Assembly: GCA_007922305.1 (NCBI GenBank)
Contig: ML677333.1
Coordinates: forward strand, 21,030,949-21,094,948
Direction: 5' to 3'
DNA length: 64,000 nucleotides
From: Dermatemys mawii
Taxonomy: Eukaryota; Chordata; Testudines; Dermatemydidae
The translations under genes were made by a program, and so were the position numbers. A model generated the notes under the pieces. It was given only the letters and a program-made list of their open reading frames with translations. It was not told the DNA's origin and did no database searches. Below are positions 1 through 11,732 of the stretch, piece after piece (position 1 is the first letter of the stretch; the number at the start of each line of letters is the position of its first letter).

Positions 1-160
1 AATGTCTTTTATTGAATCAACTTCTGCTGATGAAAGAGACAAGCTTTTGAGCTTACACAGAGCTCTTCTTTAGATCTGACTTGGATGGATATTACCTCGT
101 CTACCTTTTGTCCCTCATATCCTGGGATCAACACAAGTACCAAACTCTGCAAACTATACA
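1..160. mobile_element. Penelope-like element terminal fragment, inverted junction
   Basis: The stretch joins two pieces of one PLE terminal repeat head to head. Bases 1-85 read towards an AGAGCTC-rich hairpin; 86-160 carry the opposite end (TATTACCTC..., then ATATCCTGGGATCAACAC). On the minus strand 43-73 hold a decayed hammerhead-like core: CTAAAGA, an extra A, GAGCT paired with AGCTC, then AAAA and GCTTGT. The same subfamily recurs around 18,291-18,382. The copy is cut by the window edge. Family assignment comes from recognising the repeat. Confidence 0.5.
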
Positions 161-1525
161 ATTTAGCAATTTTAATCTCTCTGCTGTTGGATCCTTGCCC
201 AGAAGTCAAATACAAGTAAATGGACAACAAAGCACAGATTTTGTTATGCACTAAAATCGGTTGTTTCATTCCACTGATGCCTGAAGAAAAAGAAAATCCC
301 CCAAATTTCTATTAGACTTCTATCATTAGATAGGAACACCCTGATGTATTGACCCTTTGTCTTTTAAAAAGTCTGAATTACGTTATGATATTATATTCAG
401 AGTCTAAAAATATTTGTTTTACTTTATTCAGAATAAAAGATGATGAATATTGGAAACATGTTTTTTTTAAAAAGTAAAGAGTATGCTAGGGCACTAGAAC
501 AGTGGCAGCTTCTGTATCATGGAGGTTGACGTTCTATTTTCATCTACAAAATAGGCTCAGCATATGTAGCAGAACCTGCTAGCTCACCAGAGGGAGGGAG
601 GAAGTGAGCATGTTCAAAGCTTCCCTCAACATAATTCATTATTACGCAGCTGGCATATACACCAGGTGGTCAAGAAAGAGTCGGCCTCTGCTCTGGGCTG
701 CAGGAAAGTATCTGTGACCATGTAATATTTTGGGGACCACTCATACTTTCTCTTGGAACAGTGAAGGTACCTCTTCAGAATGGGCCTTCACAAAATGGCA
801 GCCCAGGGGGGAGATGGACTAAATGGAGGTTGTTATCAATATAATTATGAATTCATTAGTTGGCTGATGAATGTAGTAGACAAAATGTACCTCCTCATCA
901 GTTTAGTTAATTGTAAATATCCTGCTTTAATTTGAATTGAAACTTCCATATTTTAATATGAATATTTCAAACCTCAAGAACTTAAATCAACATTTTTTTT
1001 TGAGCAGTGGTATTGTTTATATATCTGCAAATATGGAGACTCTAAAGGAAGTTAAGACATTTTGGAGGTTTTCAAATAATGACATTTATTTTGCACTTAA
1101 TAAATGTAACCCTTTTGTCTTGTATTGTTGGCAGCAAAAAGGACCAGCTCCAAATATATAGAGGGATCTGTTAAATATGTAAAACCTGTGGCTTAAGCCC
1201 CCACCCAGAAACATGGGAATAACTAAATACCTTCCCTGGGCATCCTTAACAATGCTTCCCCTTTTGCAAGCATGGAGTTTGTCTATAAACAAAAACAAAC
1301 AAAAAAACTTTATTGAGGAGAAAGTTTGGCCAGCTATAGTGATTACTGTGGTACTGGCTAAGGGGACTTGCTGCTGCCCTGTATATCACCACTTAATGCC
1401 ACTTTTTGCTCTGATACTTGAGTCTGGGTCCTCAGACACTACCGAACCCAACTATGTGATTTTAGCTCTGCAAGTGTCAGGTGGGCAGGTCCTTATCAGA
1501 GTTCACTCAGCTCTGTCATTATACC

Positions 1526-1557
<32 letters not shown>

Positions 1558-3121
1558 CAATGATATATAGTAACCTTGAGCAGAGTTTTTGTCATCAGTG
1601 ATTTAATGGTAGCCAAAGATTGGAGCCCATTCCTCCTCCTCCTCTTACCAGTTCAGTTTTTGTCAATGTCCATTACTCAGCTATCCAAGACTGGTGACTT
1701 CTCACCCAGGGCATATTAACTACAGTTCTTTTGCTCAGTTGCCACCAAAGATGATAACATTTCATTATTCTTATTTCCAGTATTTAAATTTTAAACAAAA
1801 GAACTATAATTTTCACACTGGAATGTTGCATAACAAACATGCAAATAGTCCAACTTATTCTATCTCTTCCTCCAGTTCACCAGTAGATGGTGACAAAAGC
1901 TCCTCTGTGGATATTCAGACCACAGTCTTACATGTAGATCTTTGATACTGATTTATTACAGAATCTGGCACACGTTATGAAACACAATAGTAAATTTATA
2001 ATTAATAAAATGTAATTAAAATAAATTAAAATGCCTTGAATAAACCAGGTGGATGAGGAAGAAAAAGACTTCCCAATCTTCTTAGTCATTCTTTGGTGCC
2101 CTAGCATTTTAAAAAAAATTGGAATATACTATTGTAGACAGCTGTTTGGTAGGAGGAAGTGGGGGTGTCTTCAGTAGAAACACAGCAGTTTCACACACGA
2201 GCTACTATTTTTGTTGCACATTAATATTCAGATTTTTAAAAGTTAAATTAAATCCAGAAGAAACAAGCGTTATGCAGAACAGTTTCTTGTCAGTTATCAA
2301 TTAGTTGTACAGTAGTTTTGTAACTAAATGTCCTTGTATCTTTGTAAAATGTGCCAAATTAGTAACAATGTGTACCTCCCATATTAAAATAAACTCATTA
2401 TGAGTCAATGACTGCCTCATTACACCGTATGTTCACATACTTTATTATACTTAATGAACATATACTTTTACATGAGATGTGATTCAGGACATGATTCTCA
2501 CATTGTGTTTGAGGGCCTTAAATGAGAATAAGATATAATATATGCTAATTGCTAAGCCTATTTACAAGGCCAGTGTGGTGGAAAGGGACCTTGGTGTAAA
2601 TGAGAATCGTGATCACAGAGTAGCGTTCACATATCATGAACTCAGATACAGTAAAACTTTGTTTATAGTGAAACATAATAAAATTATCTTGCTTATTTCA
2701 GAATGTTGTGATTTCCAAAATGTATTTGCATGTACAGGCCCACATTCAGAAAGGCAGTTAAGAATGTGAGTAGTTTCATTTACTTCAATGAAACCAAAGA
2801 CATATTTAAAGTTATATGCATACTTTAATTAGGCCAAAAGTAAGCTTCCACTTATGGTGAAATATTTTGATGGGGAGGAAAGGACATTAGATGCAGCTGA
2901 GAAGAACACAGAATAAACTTGTGGAGGAAAATGAGGGGAGAGATTCCAAGGCACAAATAAAACCTCAGACTGGAAATACCTTTGTGCAACCAGAAAAGCT
3001 TGTTGTATGTATGGATGGAATGTGTTTCTTCATCATAATATCACTTATCCTTGGTAGACCATCTATAACATGAATGAATGTCTTCCATTCCCTTCTTTTC
3101 ATTCCTTCCTGATGCCATAAG
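161..3121. other. No gene recognised; AT-rich sequence
   Basis: No reading frame here resembles a known protein and splice-like signals are not organised into a gene. A short GT microsatellite lies at 1527-1553. Around 2735-2800 there is a weak match to short palindromic repeats seen elsewhere in such genomes. Confidence 0.5.
1527..1553. repeat. (GT)n microsatellite
   Basis: An uninterrupted run of about 13 GT units. Confidence 0.9.
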
Positions 3122-3523
3122 GAAATTGTGACACCCTGTATCCCATATAACACCCTGAACCCCCATGTGTACCACTTTTATATGGATATGATACATTTTA
3201 TAGAAAGTATGCCTTGTGAGATATCATTTGAAAAATCATAATCTGCTGAACATCATTGTACTGATATGATGTGTGTAACAACACTACATGTGAAATTGAA
3301 ATTTTACTGTATAATATTACTAAAATGTGTTACTAAAATGCCCACAGACTAGCTCTTCAAAACATACAAAAGCACAGATGTTAAGAAACTGTTAATTACT
3401 TAATCAGAGATTTGTCATCTGTGGAGTTGTAAACAAGAAATTTATAGTAGGCAGCTCATGGGTGCCATGGAATTGTCTGACTCCATGACCCAGCAAAAAC
3501 TTTTCCAGCACAACAAGTTAGAG

Positions 3524-3711
3524 CAGTGGTGGACAACCTGTGGCCTGCGGGCCGCACAGAGCCCATCAGGGTAATCTGCTTGCAGGCCATAAGACAGTTT
3601 TTTTACATTGACAATCTGCAGGCATGTCTGCCTGCAGTTCCCAGTGGCCATGGTTTGCCATGCCCAGGCAATGGGACCTGCAGGATACAGAATATACTCT
3701 GTCCACCACAA
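3524..3711. mobile_element. Short hAT-type MITE with 8-bp target duplication
   Basis: The left end CAGTGGTGGACAACCTG is mirrored by GTCCACCACAA at the right end. AGTTAGAG is duplicated exactly at 3516-3523 and 3712-3719, the 8-bp signature of hAT insertion. At 188 bp it has no coding capacity. It is the same family as the MITE at 4178-4396 and sits inside the solo LTR, so it is younger than the LTR. Confidence 0.75.
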
Positions 3712-4177
3712 AGTTAGAGTATGAAAAGTTCGGGGGAGAAATTCCTCAAAACACCTCTCTATTCACACCATTTCCCCCATCTCTATTCACAGCAGCAAGA
3801 TTATTTGAAAGACAAAAGAACCATCAATGAACTGGGAGGAGTGATCCGAAATGGAAGGCTTTCAGTTGGTATTAACTTCTAAAAGTTTTAGATGAGAGAA
3901 ATCCTTTTGCTTTCAAATTTTGTTTAGCTTGGTAACGTTTAGGAAATAGCTTGCATGTTAATTTTTTATTTCTTTTGTAAACAGTTCTGACTTTTATTCT
4001 TTTACCAGTTGTAATAATTTAAAATCTATCTTTCTTTAGTTAATAAACTTGTTTTATTCTTTTATCTAAACCGGTGTGTTTTGATTGAAGTGTTTGGGGA
4101 ATCTTTACTCAGGTTTACAAATTCTGGTACATAATCATTTCCTTTAATGGAATGGTGGACTTTTAATGAGCTTACAC

Positions 4178-4396
4178 CAGTAGTGAGAAACCTGCGGCTG
4201 CATGCAATCCATCAGGGTAATCTGATTGTGGCTCTTCCTTCAGCCCCATTGGCCAGGAACGGCAAACCGCAACCCCTTGGAGCTGTGTGTGGCCATGCCT
4301 GCCAATGTTCAATGTAAACAAACTGTCTCATGGCCCACCAGTGGATTACCCTGATGGGCCACATACGGCCAGTGGGCTGCAGGTTGCCCACCACTG
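4178..4396. mobile_element. Short hAT-type MITE, second copy
   Basis: Left end CAGTAGTGAGAAACCTGCGG and right end GCAGGTTGCCCACCACTG are imperfect inverted repeats. The flanks GCTTACAC (4170-4177) and GCTTAAAT (4397-4404) match at 6 of 8 positions, a decayed hAT duplication. Internal motifs such as CATCAGGGTAATCTG and, inverted, GGATTACCCTGATG show the element is a long imperfect palindrome. Confidence 0.7.
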
Positions 4397-4835
4397 GCTT
4401 AAATTGTTCACGGTTGGGTGGGAGTCCTGAACAGTGTAAGATGCACATTTCTGGGGTGAAAGGCTGGGTCTGGGGGTTTCGCTGATGTCACCCTACATAT
4501 AGTTCGTGAGTGTCTGGGAAAGCATTCAGGTATTCAGGTTGGTGTCATTTTGCATTTTGAAGGCTGCGTGAGCAGGCCAGGAGTGACTGTTCTGACAGCA
4601 AAGCAAGCTGAAAGGTATCCCACGCTAGCGAATTAAAGAGACAGTGGCTCCGTAGTCCGGATTGTAGCCTGGGGGCATGCCACAGTAATGGACTCCTCAG
4701 CCTTGTATAAGATATCTTTATAAGGTTCCTTTTTCTATTTTCATAATTAAAAGCTATGACAGTTACTTATTTCTATTATCAAAATTGTCTTGCTGATACC
4801 TTCCCTCATCTGTTTGTGTGTCAGATTGTTGTAGC

Positions 4836-4962
4836 TCATCTTAGACTGTTGGCTGTCTGAGTCAGTGATTGGCTTTATATATGTACAGTGCCTCACACAG
4901 TAGGTCCCTATCTTTGATTGGTGGCCTCTAAGTACTACTTTAAATACAAGCAATAATAATAA
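4836..4962 (+). repeat. Short interspersed tail repeat (GTACAGTGCCT family)
   Basis: Decayed copy of a short repeat also seen at 15,590, 37,128 (minus), 41,178 (minus), 49,580 (minus) and 60,108. The shared order is a GGGACTGTCT-like start, GTACAGTGCCTCACACA, a GGTCC block, and an AATAATAAT tail. The class (LINE 3' tail or SINE) is not settled from sequence alone. Confidence 0.45.
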
Positions 4963-6019
4963 TGGTTCCAGGGACTGTGGAGTTTTAACATATTATTTAC
5001 ACTTTGGTAGGCTTTCACAATCTCTCTTTGCTTAATTTCAAACTCACTCAGAAAGTGTAGATAGGTTTGGAAGTTCAGTTAAAACTGGTATGTAACTGGG
5101 TTTGCATTCTGCTTAGGGATGCAAAAATGTGCGAAGCTGAGAGAAAAATGAATAAAAATGGAGAAGAGAAACACTGAAAAAAGAAAAGGGGGGAAATAAA
5201 TTCCAATAGAACAGTAGATTCAATATGTATACTATACTCACCTGGGGTGTTCTAATTCTAAGGTATGTTTCACGTTTTTTCCCCTGGCCCCCATTAAAAA
5301 TATCCCCCTTCAATCTAAAGTGAAATGACCCATTGTTGGAGTCCAAATCTCTCCTGACTGCTTGGAATCCAGGACAGTCCTGTGTTATGTTTACTCATGC
5401 GTCAATCTTTTAAGCTTTTCAGAGCAGGAACTTGGTGGTTGTTTTGCATGTTTTGCCACTTGCACAGAGCCTTGTAAATGTATGATACCAGAACAATAAA
5501 GGATGAGAAATTTCAAGTTGATATCTGCCCTCTTCACTCGGCCATAAGGAATTGTGACTCCCACAACTAACTGTCATCAGGGAAGAAAATCAAGATTACC
5601 TTGGATTGAGAGCAGATTTTGGCCTTAATCCTAAATCATAATCTGATTGCTTTTTGCCACTCCACTTGCACACTGTCCCCCAAAGCAGGCAGATCCAGCT
5701 CCTGGAAGATCTGTCCTGCATCAGGAGAAACAGAGACATCCTAGCAAACTCTGTGTCAGTCCCCTGTGTTGTGGTGACCCCTGACTCAAAACAACCCTTT
5801 TGAGGTCATTACTGTTCCAGTCTGTGTTGTGGGAGCAGTAAGGGGGAACACTATTAGATAGTGATATCAGTCAACTTCTGTCTCACTTGGTGTTCTCTGC
5901 AGAGATCCAAAAAAGGGTAATGGAATCTTCAGATCACAATACCAGAACAGGCTAATTTGAAAGCCCACCTCTACTACTTTTCCTTTCAATCCAGGATCCA
6001 CTTAATTAACTTTTCCCCG
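4963..6019. other. No gene recognised
   Basis: About 1 kb without a supported gene or a repeat I can name. Confidence 0.4.
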
Positions 6020-6315
6020 AGTTAAGTATCCCCCTACTGTTACTCACACCTTCTTGCCATCTGCTTGAAATGGGCCATCCTGATTATCACTACAAAAGTT
6101 TTTTTTTCTTCTGCTGGTAAAGGCTCACCTTCATTGATTAGCCACTTAAAGGCGGTTTGGCAACCTCCACCTTTTCATGTTCTCTATGTGTATATATCTC
6201 TCTTCCTACTGTATGTTCCACTCTATCCATCTGATGAAGTGGGTCCTAGCCCACAAAAGCTTATGCCCCAATAAATTGGTTAGTCTCTAAGATGCCACAA
6301 GTACTCCTCGTCTGC
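6020..6315 (+). mobile_element. Penelope-like element 3' terminal region
   Basis: The 3' part of a PLE ending in GTTAGTCTCTAAGATGCCACAAG. It holds a decayed hammerhead-like core: CTGATGA (6231-6237), an extra A, GTGGG (6239-6243) paired with CCCAC (6250-6254), AAAA in place of GAAA, and GC-TTAT-GC (6259-6266). The T expected just before the scissile position is C here. The reverse transcriptase part is absent, so this is a 5'-truncated copy. Confidence 0.6.
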
Positions 6316-6732
6316 CCCAGTGACCTTTTAGGAAACAGGTTTTAATTGATTGCAACTGTGTTTTAATACAATGCAGTATTGCTTTAGTGCTGTATTATAA
6401 CTTTATAGCTATATCTTTCAATTCAGACTTCTACATAGTTACTCATTTGACTTCCTATAAAATGTTGACATCAAGATGAAGTAGGAGGACAGAAACAGCA
6501 AAATTTCAAGAGAAACAGGTTGAATAAAAAAACTGCCCTTTTGTCTGTGTTCCTGATCCATGTTGAAGCCACAGTGTGACTTACTTTAATAGAAGAAAAA
6601 AATAGGTTCTAGGTATTGAAATGGCATAGTGAAAGACTCACTACAGGTAGTACAGCATAATCCAGAGACCTTGTCCAGTAAATACTCAGGACTCAACTAA
6701 AGTCAAGTTGGATTCATTACTTGTTTTCAGTA
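6316..6732. other. No gene recognised
   Basis: Short AT-rich spacer between two PLE copies; nothing supported. Confidence 0.4.
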
Positions 6733-7240
6733 TCAAAGGGGTAGCTGTGTTAGTCTGGATCTGCAAAAGTGATAAGGAGTCTTGTAGCACCTTACAGACT
6801 AACAGATATTTTGAAACATAAGCTTTTTTGGGTGATGATCCACTTCATCAGATGAATATTATGGAAATCTCCAGAGGCAGGTATAAATATTCAGGCAAGA
6901 TAGCAAAGTAAATTCAATCAGGGAGGGTGAGGCCCACTTCCAGCAGTTGATCTGCAAATATGACACTATCAGCTCAAGATTAAACAAAAACTGTGAATGG
7001 CTCGCCAACTACTAAAGCAGTTTTTCCTCTCTCGGGGTTCACACGTCCAGGTCAGCTGCTAGAAGTGGGCCTCACCCTCCCTGACTGAATTTACCTTGCT
7101 GTCTTGCCTGCATATTTATACCTACCTCTGGAGATTTCCACAACATTCACCTGATGGAGTGGGTCTTCACCCACAAAAGCTTATGCTCCAAAATATCTGT
7201 TAGCCTATGAGGTGCTACAAGACTCTTTGTTGCTTTTGTA
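6733..7240. mobile_element. Palindromic Penelope-like element copy
   Basis: Two arms of about 200 bp are inverted copies of each other. The left arm (about 6738-6955) begins GTAGCTGTGTTAGTCTGG on the plus strand; the right arm (about 7040-7240) reads through CTCACCCTCCCTGA, GGAGATTTCCA and the hammerhead-like hairpin to GTGCTACAAGACTC. About 85 bp of non-palindromic sequence lies between. Cores are at 7151-7188 (plus, CTGATGG, GTGGGT/ACCCAC, AAAAGC, TTAT, GC, TC) and 6819-6851 (minus). No coding region remains. Such inverted terminal arrangements are known for Penelope-like retroelements. Confidence 0.65.
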
Positions 7241-8039
7241 CTTGCTCTCAAGTTCTCTAGCGTAAGATGTGGTGGTGAGAAAACTTGTACTGCTGCTACT
7301 TTCTTCATATATTTGCATTAATCAAGAATGACCTCAAATTCCACTAAAAGAACTTTATTTTCCAAAAGAAAGCAGTCCACAACAAAAATATTAACAGGTT
7401 CCTGGCTATATTCTCAATTTTTTTTTATATTGGAAAATGCAAAACATTAGATTTCCCATATTGTATGCCATTAGAGGGAGAATTTTTGGCCAATATAGGC
7501 TTGAGATACAAAGTTCCAGATGAGTAGCATAAATCAAGTACAGTATTTTCCCAGTAAAATAGACTTTAATTGTTGTTCTCTGTAAGGCCTTCTTCCACCT
7601 CCACACTAATAAGCATTCTTCTCTGCCTCGACTAGATACCCACACACTTTCTTCATTTAAAGACACAACTGTCCTCAATTACCATTCAGAATTTTTCAGT
7701 CTCTCATTAAATTAGAAACAGTAGGCAATTTAATCAGGTAGTGAACAGTAAAATAGTGCTAAAAATGAACTTCAGGAAACAGATCCAATAAAAATATGGA
7801 TCGTGTTAAATTAGTTCTGGATTAAACCAAATTAAATTATAACTTTTTAGACACTAGATTGCATTTTGTTTTAAATTGCACCTTTATTAAAAATTAGTAG
7901 GCTTTCATAAATATTGATTTAGTTCATTTCAGCATGGACAATTGCATATCAGATATGAAAATCTTATGCCACAGTATCCAAAACTACTGCACATAGGTTT
8001 AGGGGCTAACCATTAAAATGAAGATGTTTCATGAATCAG
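7241..8039. other. No gene recognised
   Basis: AT-rich; the minus-strand open frame at 7406-7678 has no recognisable domain and no supporting context. Confidence 0.4.
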
Positions 8040-8620
8040 GGCCTTAGTTTTTGTGATGGGTTGGATAACAGAAATCCCCTTTGGGAACTGTCAACTGATG
8101 TGCTGAGACTACCTCTAACTCTTTTTCCCTGGCAGCTTGGGACTCCAGAACCTCGCCAATTTGATCCAGACACACTAGCCTGTTACAAACCCAGAGCCAG
8201 GTCTGAACCACGCCCTCCAAAAGCTGCAGGCTTAACTGAATGCAGCTTAAGAAATGTTCTTGTCTCTAACACTCAGATGCCTAGTTCCCAATGTGGTCCA
8301 AATTCCAAATAAATCTTCTTTACCCTGTAAACAGGGTAAACTCAAAAATTGTTCAGCCTCTATAACACTGATAGAGAGATATGCACAGCTCTTTGCCCCC
8401 CCCCCGGTATTAATACATACTCTGTGTTAATTAATAAGTAAAAAGTGATTTATTAAATACAAAAAGCAGGATTTAAGTGATTCCAAGTAACAGACAGAAT
8501 AAAGTGAATTACTGAACAAAATAAAATAAAACACACAAGTCTAAACCTAATCTGTTCAGTGAGAAAGTGATTACAGATTACATTATGGGGTGCAACATCA
8601 AAGTTCTCATTTACCAGAAA
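8040..8620 (+). repeat. Interspersed repeat, possibly LTR-retroelement derived
   Basis: This block matches, from memory, a repeat frequent in turtle sequence. It contains ATGTGCTGAGA, AAGCTGCAGGCTTAACTGAA, AATAAATC, CTATAACACTGATAGAGAG and a run of C at about 8396-8405. A 93-codon frame at 8031-8312 lies in it and is not treated as a gene. Orientation and class are uncertain; no terminal duplication was found. Confidence 0.4.
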
Positions 8621-8764
8621 AAGGGAAAAATACTCCACAATTTGATCTTAATAAAAGGTGTCATGTTCATTTTCTCATATCAAAATTTCTCATTTTACAA
8701 ATAAAAAGGCAATTTTCCTAACGGTCAATCCTGGAATCAGGGAGTCAAGATGGATTATTTATAT

Positions 8765-9625
8765 TCATGCATCATCACCTCTTTTGAAGGAGAGAGCACT
8801 TTGACCTTTTATGAGAGTACATTCCCTTGCACTGCTGGGACAGCAAAAGTGGCCAGGGCTGGGAACTGCTGCACCGAAGCAGTTCCAACCAGCTAGAGCA
8901 GCTCCTGTCCTACAGTGAAGTGAGCACTGTAGGAGTCTCTTCCTTACAACATTTATTCCAAACAGTCTCATCTCAGGCTCTTTCCAGCTATGAAATGCTC
9001 TCTGGTGATTTGTTGCCTTCTCATGACATGCCAGATTTCTAGCCTGATTTTTCCAGCCCTTTATTCCTGTAGAACCCAATGTGTCTGGAACATTAGGCTG
9101 GAAGAGTTTGCAACAAAAACAGTATGCAGCATTCTGGGTTTTCAAGTACATAAGCCATGGCCTCTCCACTTTGTCACCATTGGGGATTTCACACCAGTGA
9201 TGTGTTGGATGGAAACTTCTATTTTCATTATCCATGGAGAACATGGAGTTTTTCACTTGCTGTGGCCCATGCACTGCTCAAGTGGGTCCACAGTCCTGGA
9301 TCATTTAGACTTAAGGAACTAAACTCAGCAGCAGCTGTTTCTTGCGCCTCCTCCACACTCTGATCTGCACTTTTCTTCAGGAATGTGCATGGTTACATCC
9401 ATTTGAGATGGAGATATGGATGCTGCAGTAGCTGCCAGGTCACCTGCACTCTGACTATGTGGCAGATCAGGCATCTTCTTACCACTTCTTATCGGAAGGC
9501 TCACCATGAACATTTGTGTCTATGTATCTCAGGAGAGCTCCTTCCTGCTTAGATAGAAAAGCTTCCTTTGCTTTCTTTCTTTTTCTGAATGCTGCCCCAG
9601 AAGGGTGTTTTCTTCTTTCACTCAT
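8765..9625 (-). pseudogene. hAT transposase N-terminal relic with TTF-type zinc finger
   Basis: Reading on the minus strand from an ATG at 9625, the first residues are MSERRKHPSGAAFRKRKKAK, the basic start typical of ZMYM-like hAT transposases. A stop and frameshift follow near 9487. Frame remnants at 9325-9513 and 8765-9274 continue the protein. The clearest part is a TTF-type zinc finger: NGDKVERPWLMYLKTQNAAY, then CFCCKLF, then a helix with CHEKATNHQRAFHSW. This domain precedes the catalytic core in hAT transposases and in domesticated ZMYM-type proteins; the catalytic region is missing here. At least two frame disruptions make it a dead copy. Confidence 0.65.
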
Positions 9626-10145
9626 GACTGCTGTTCTGTGCCAGCTGTAGTGGCTCTCAACACTCAGTTGAAGGGGACAAATAAGCAGGCTGGTAGCAGG
9701 GCATGAGTGAGGGAAGATATAAGCATCTTAAGGATCTAACTAGCTCCTACTACTTCAGTTGACTGCCTATTCTCCTCAAGTGGATTCAGGGAAGCAGCAG
9801 GAAACAGGAAGCTCCCTGAGAAGCTGGTGTTAATGAGTTCAGGCTACTGGACATTCTAGAGTGATACATAAGATACTCCTCCTCCTCCTCCTCTCTCTCC
9901 CTGGAGCTCCTGTTGCTTTCTGTCATTCTCTCTCACCTTTTCTCCTGCCTGCCTGTTATGTTTCTTGTCCCCTCCTTCCTCCAGCACAGCACTTCACCAT
10001 CTCTGTGCATCTAGAGCAGGGAGAATACATATGCACCAGCAGCAGACACAATTGTCTACACTCTGTGTCCTATTGGCATCCCCCAAGACTCTGGCATCTG
10101 AGGCGGCTGCCTCAGTTTGCCATGTGGGAAAGCCAGCCCTTCCCA
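9626..10145 (-). mobile_element. 5' non-coding end of the hAT element
   Basis: On the minus strand this starts GGGCTGGCTTTCCCACATGG followed by AACTGAGGCAGCCGCCTCAG, the kind of start seen at the 5' terminus of reptile hAT elements, and runs into the transposase relic. A CTC-rich tract lies at 9868-9904. The terminus is inferred; no 8-bp duplication could be paired because the 3' end is lost. Confidence 0.4.
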
Positions 10146-11579
10146 TGAGCTACCTTCTAGCAGCAGCCTAAGATGTCAAAGTGTGCAGCACTGGTCATGT
10201 TTCCAAGCATTCTTTCCTCTCTACTGATCTTTCTGTAGAGGGGTGTCAGATGTGTATGTATATGGACAAGTATCCTGTATAGATGTCTTTGAAATCTGTA
10301 CTGTCAGCATATTTGAAAAGTTGTTCTGCTTCCATGACTGTTTTTCTAGGGTTCATGCTATAAAATGCTCCCCAGCATATTTTAGGGTCCTGGTCTACTC
10401 TGGTGGGTGGGTTTGGGACTAAACAACTTCATCCTTGGCTCTAGTAGCTGCTGCATTGCCCTCTGATGGAGTTCTCTGGAGACTCCTGGCTTGTGCTAAG
10501 AAAATGTTCACTTAGACTGGTGCAGCCCCCTAAATAAGATGAGATGCACTGGATTGAAGAGGAACTTACACCCATCTAGCTTAGCTCAGCAATTTACTAA
10601 AGTAAACTGCATCCCACTCTATGCTGATTTAAACAGGGCAGAACTGTGCCCTGGAGTGCCCAATATATCTTGGTGTATTTCTCAAACATCACTGCTGTCT
10701 GCAGATCTGAAAAGGATTGTACTACCCTTGGTACAATAAGAGCTGTGTAAAACAGCAGATCTAGTATCAGAATGCAGGCTTTTTTAAAGATGGAAAGAAT
10801 GAGATAGTACATCCCAGTTGGTGAATCTTGACCTCTGAATCCCTTTAAATATCATCCCTGTAGGCTTGCTTCGAGTAGGTCAATCCTACATCTCTCATTT
10901 CACCAAAGCAGCGTGTGGCGTCTGTGCTAGTTATCATTGTCAAGAATGTGGAACTTGCAGTGTGCAATAAGACAGTCATCTTAAAAGTCATTCTTGTCGT
11001 ACCATATCTTCAATTTGCTGATCCATAGGCACGAATCCAGTATTTAAAAACAAAGAGGATGACTATTTCATGAGATTTGGGATAATATTATAAAGATTCC
11101 CCTGATTCTTGTGCTATATGAGATAAGGAAATGAGCAACTGCCAGCATGCAAAAAGTTAGTGACTGAATTTTATTATCTGATGATCTTAAGAGGAGCCCT
11201 GCCTACATATCCACGGGAGAATTTGGCAATATAGTAGCATCTAATACATTTAATTTCACAGTCATTGAATAGAGAAAATGTCAAGCAAACAGAACTCGAG
11301 AGAGATCAAGATCAACAGTCAGTTAAGTAGAAATTTTTAAAAGGGGGAAAAATGCTTTGAATTCCAGGCATCGAGACAGGCATCGAGATTCCAATTCTGA
11401 ATTCAAAATACATTTCTGCCAAATAGAGAAATAAAGCAGTAAACAGTATAATGAACAAGATATTGTAAAGTATCGACCATTTTTGGAGTCTGCTTTGAGC
11501 TGTATTCTCTAAGCATCACATAGAATGGTACAGCACCAGCTAACATAACTATATAGCACATCTTTTTTCACTCAAACAG
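10146..11579. other. No gene recognised
   Basis: No recognisable coding sequence or repeat. A small tandem duplication of CAGGCATCGAGA occurs at about 11,366-11,390. Confidence 0.4.
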
Positions 11580-11732
11580 TGAGGTTGATAAGACCATTGA
11601 AGACATGTGTGAAAGGGTCAAGTTGCTAGAAGCCAGTAGGTCTTTGTCCAGTTGCTTCAGCATGACAGCATCAGAATGTCAGACTCAACTGGGAAAGATG
11701 TTAATCGAAAATTCACTCCGAAACATGGAAAT
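11580..11732 (+). other. Candidate coding exon, unidentified
   Basis: A 153-bp stretch lies between an acceptor-like site (TTTTTTCACTCAAACAG, AG at 11,578-11,579) and a donor-like GTAAGG at 11,733. It reads E V D K T I E D M C E R V K L L E A ..., then ends LGKMLIENSLRNME, a charged, possibly coiled-coil sequence without stops. Its length is a multiple of three and it enters and leaves in the same phase. A second acceptor-like site (GCTTATTTGCTTTTCTAG) ends at 11,857. I recognise no family. A 50-codon open stretch can occur by chance, so this is a weak call. Confidence 0.25.

Larger units (their letters stand above)
3127..4684 (+). mobile_element. Solo LTR (endogenous retrovirus-like), with two nested MITEs
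   Basis: The unit starts TGTGACA and ends TGCCACA, so it has TG...CA termini and a 7-bp imperfect inverted repeat. It is flanked by 5-bp near-duplicates GAAAT (3122-3126) and GTAAT (4685-4689). A polyadenylation signal AATAAA lies at 4042-4047. Two short hAT-like MITEs (3524-3711 and 4178-4396) sit inside with their own target duplications; without them the LTR is about 1.1 kb. No internal retroviral genes flank it, which fits a solo LTR left by recombination between two LTRs. Strand is set by AATAAA. The LTR call is inferred from termini and flanks. Confidence 0.5.

Noticed and set aside
8031..8312. 93-residue frame
   Set aside because: Falls in a repeat recognised from turtle DNA; not a host gene.
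9861..10171. Two overlapping plus-strand frames
   Set aside because: Lie antisense to the 5' end of the hAT element, rich in CTC repeats, no domain.
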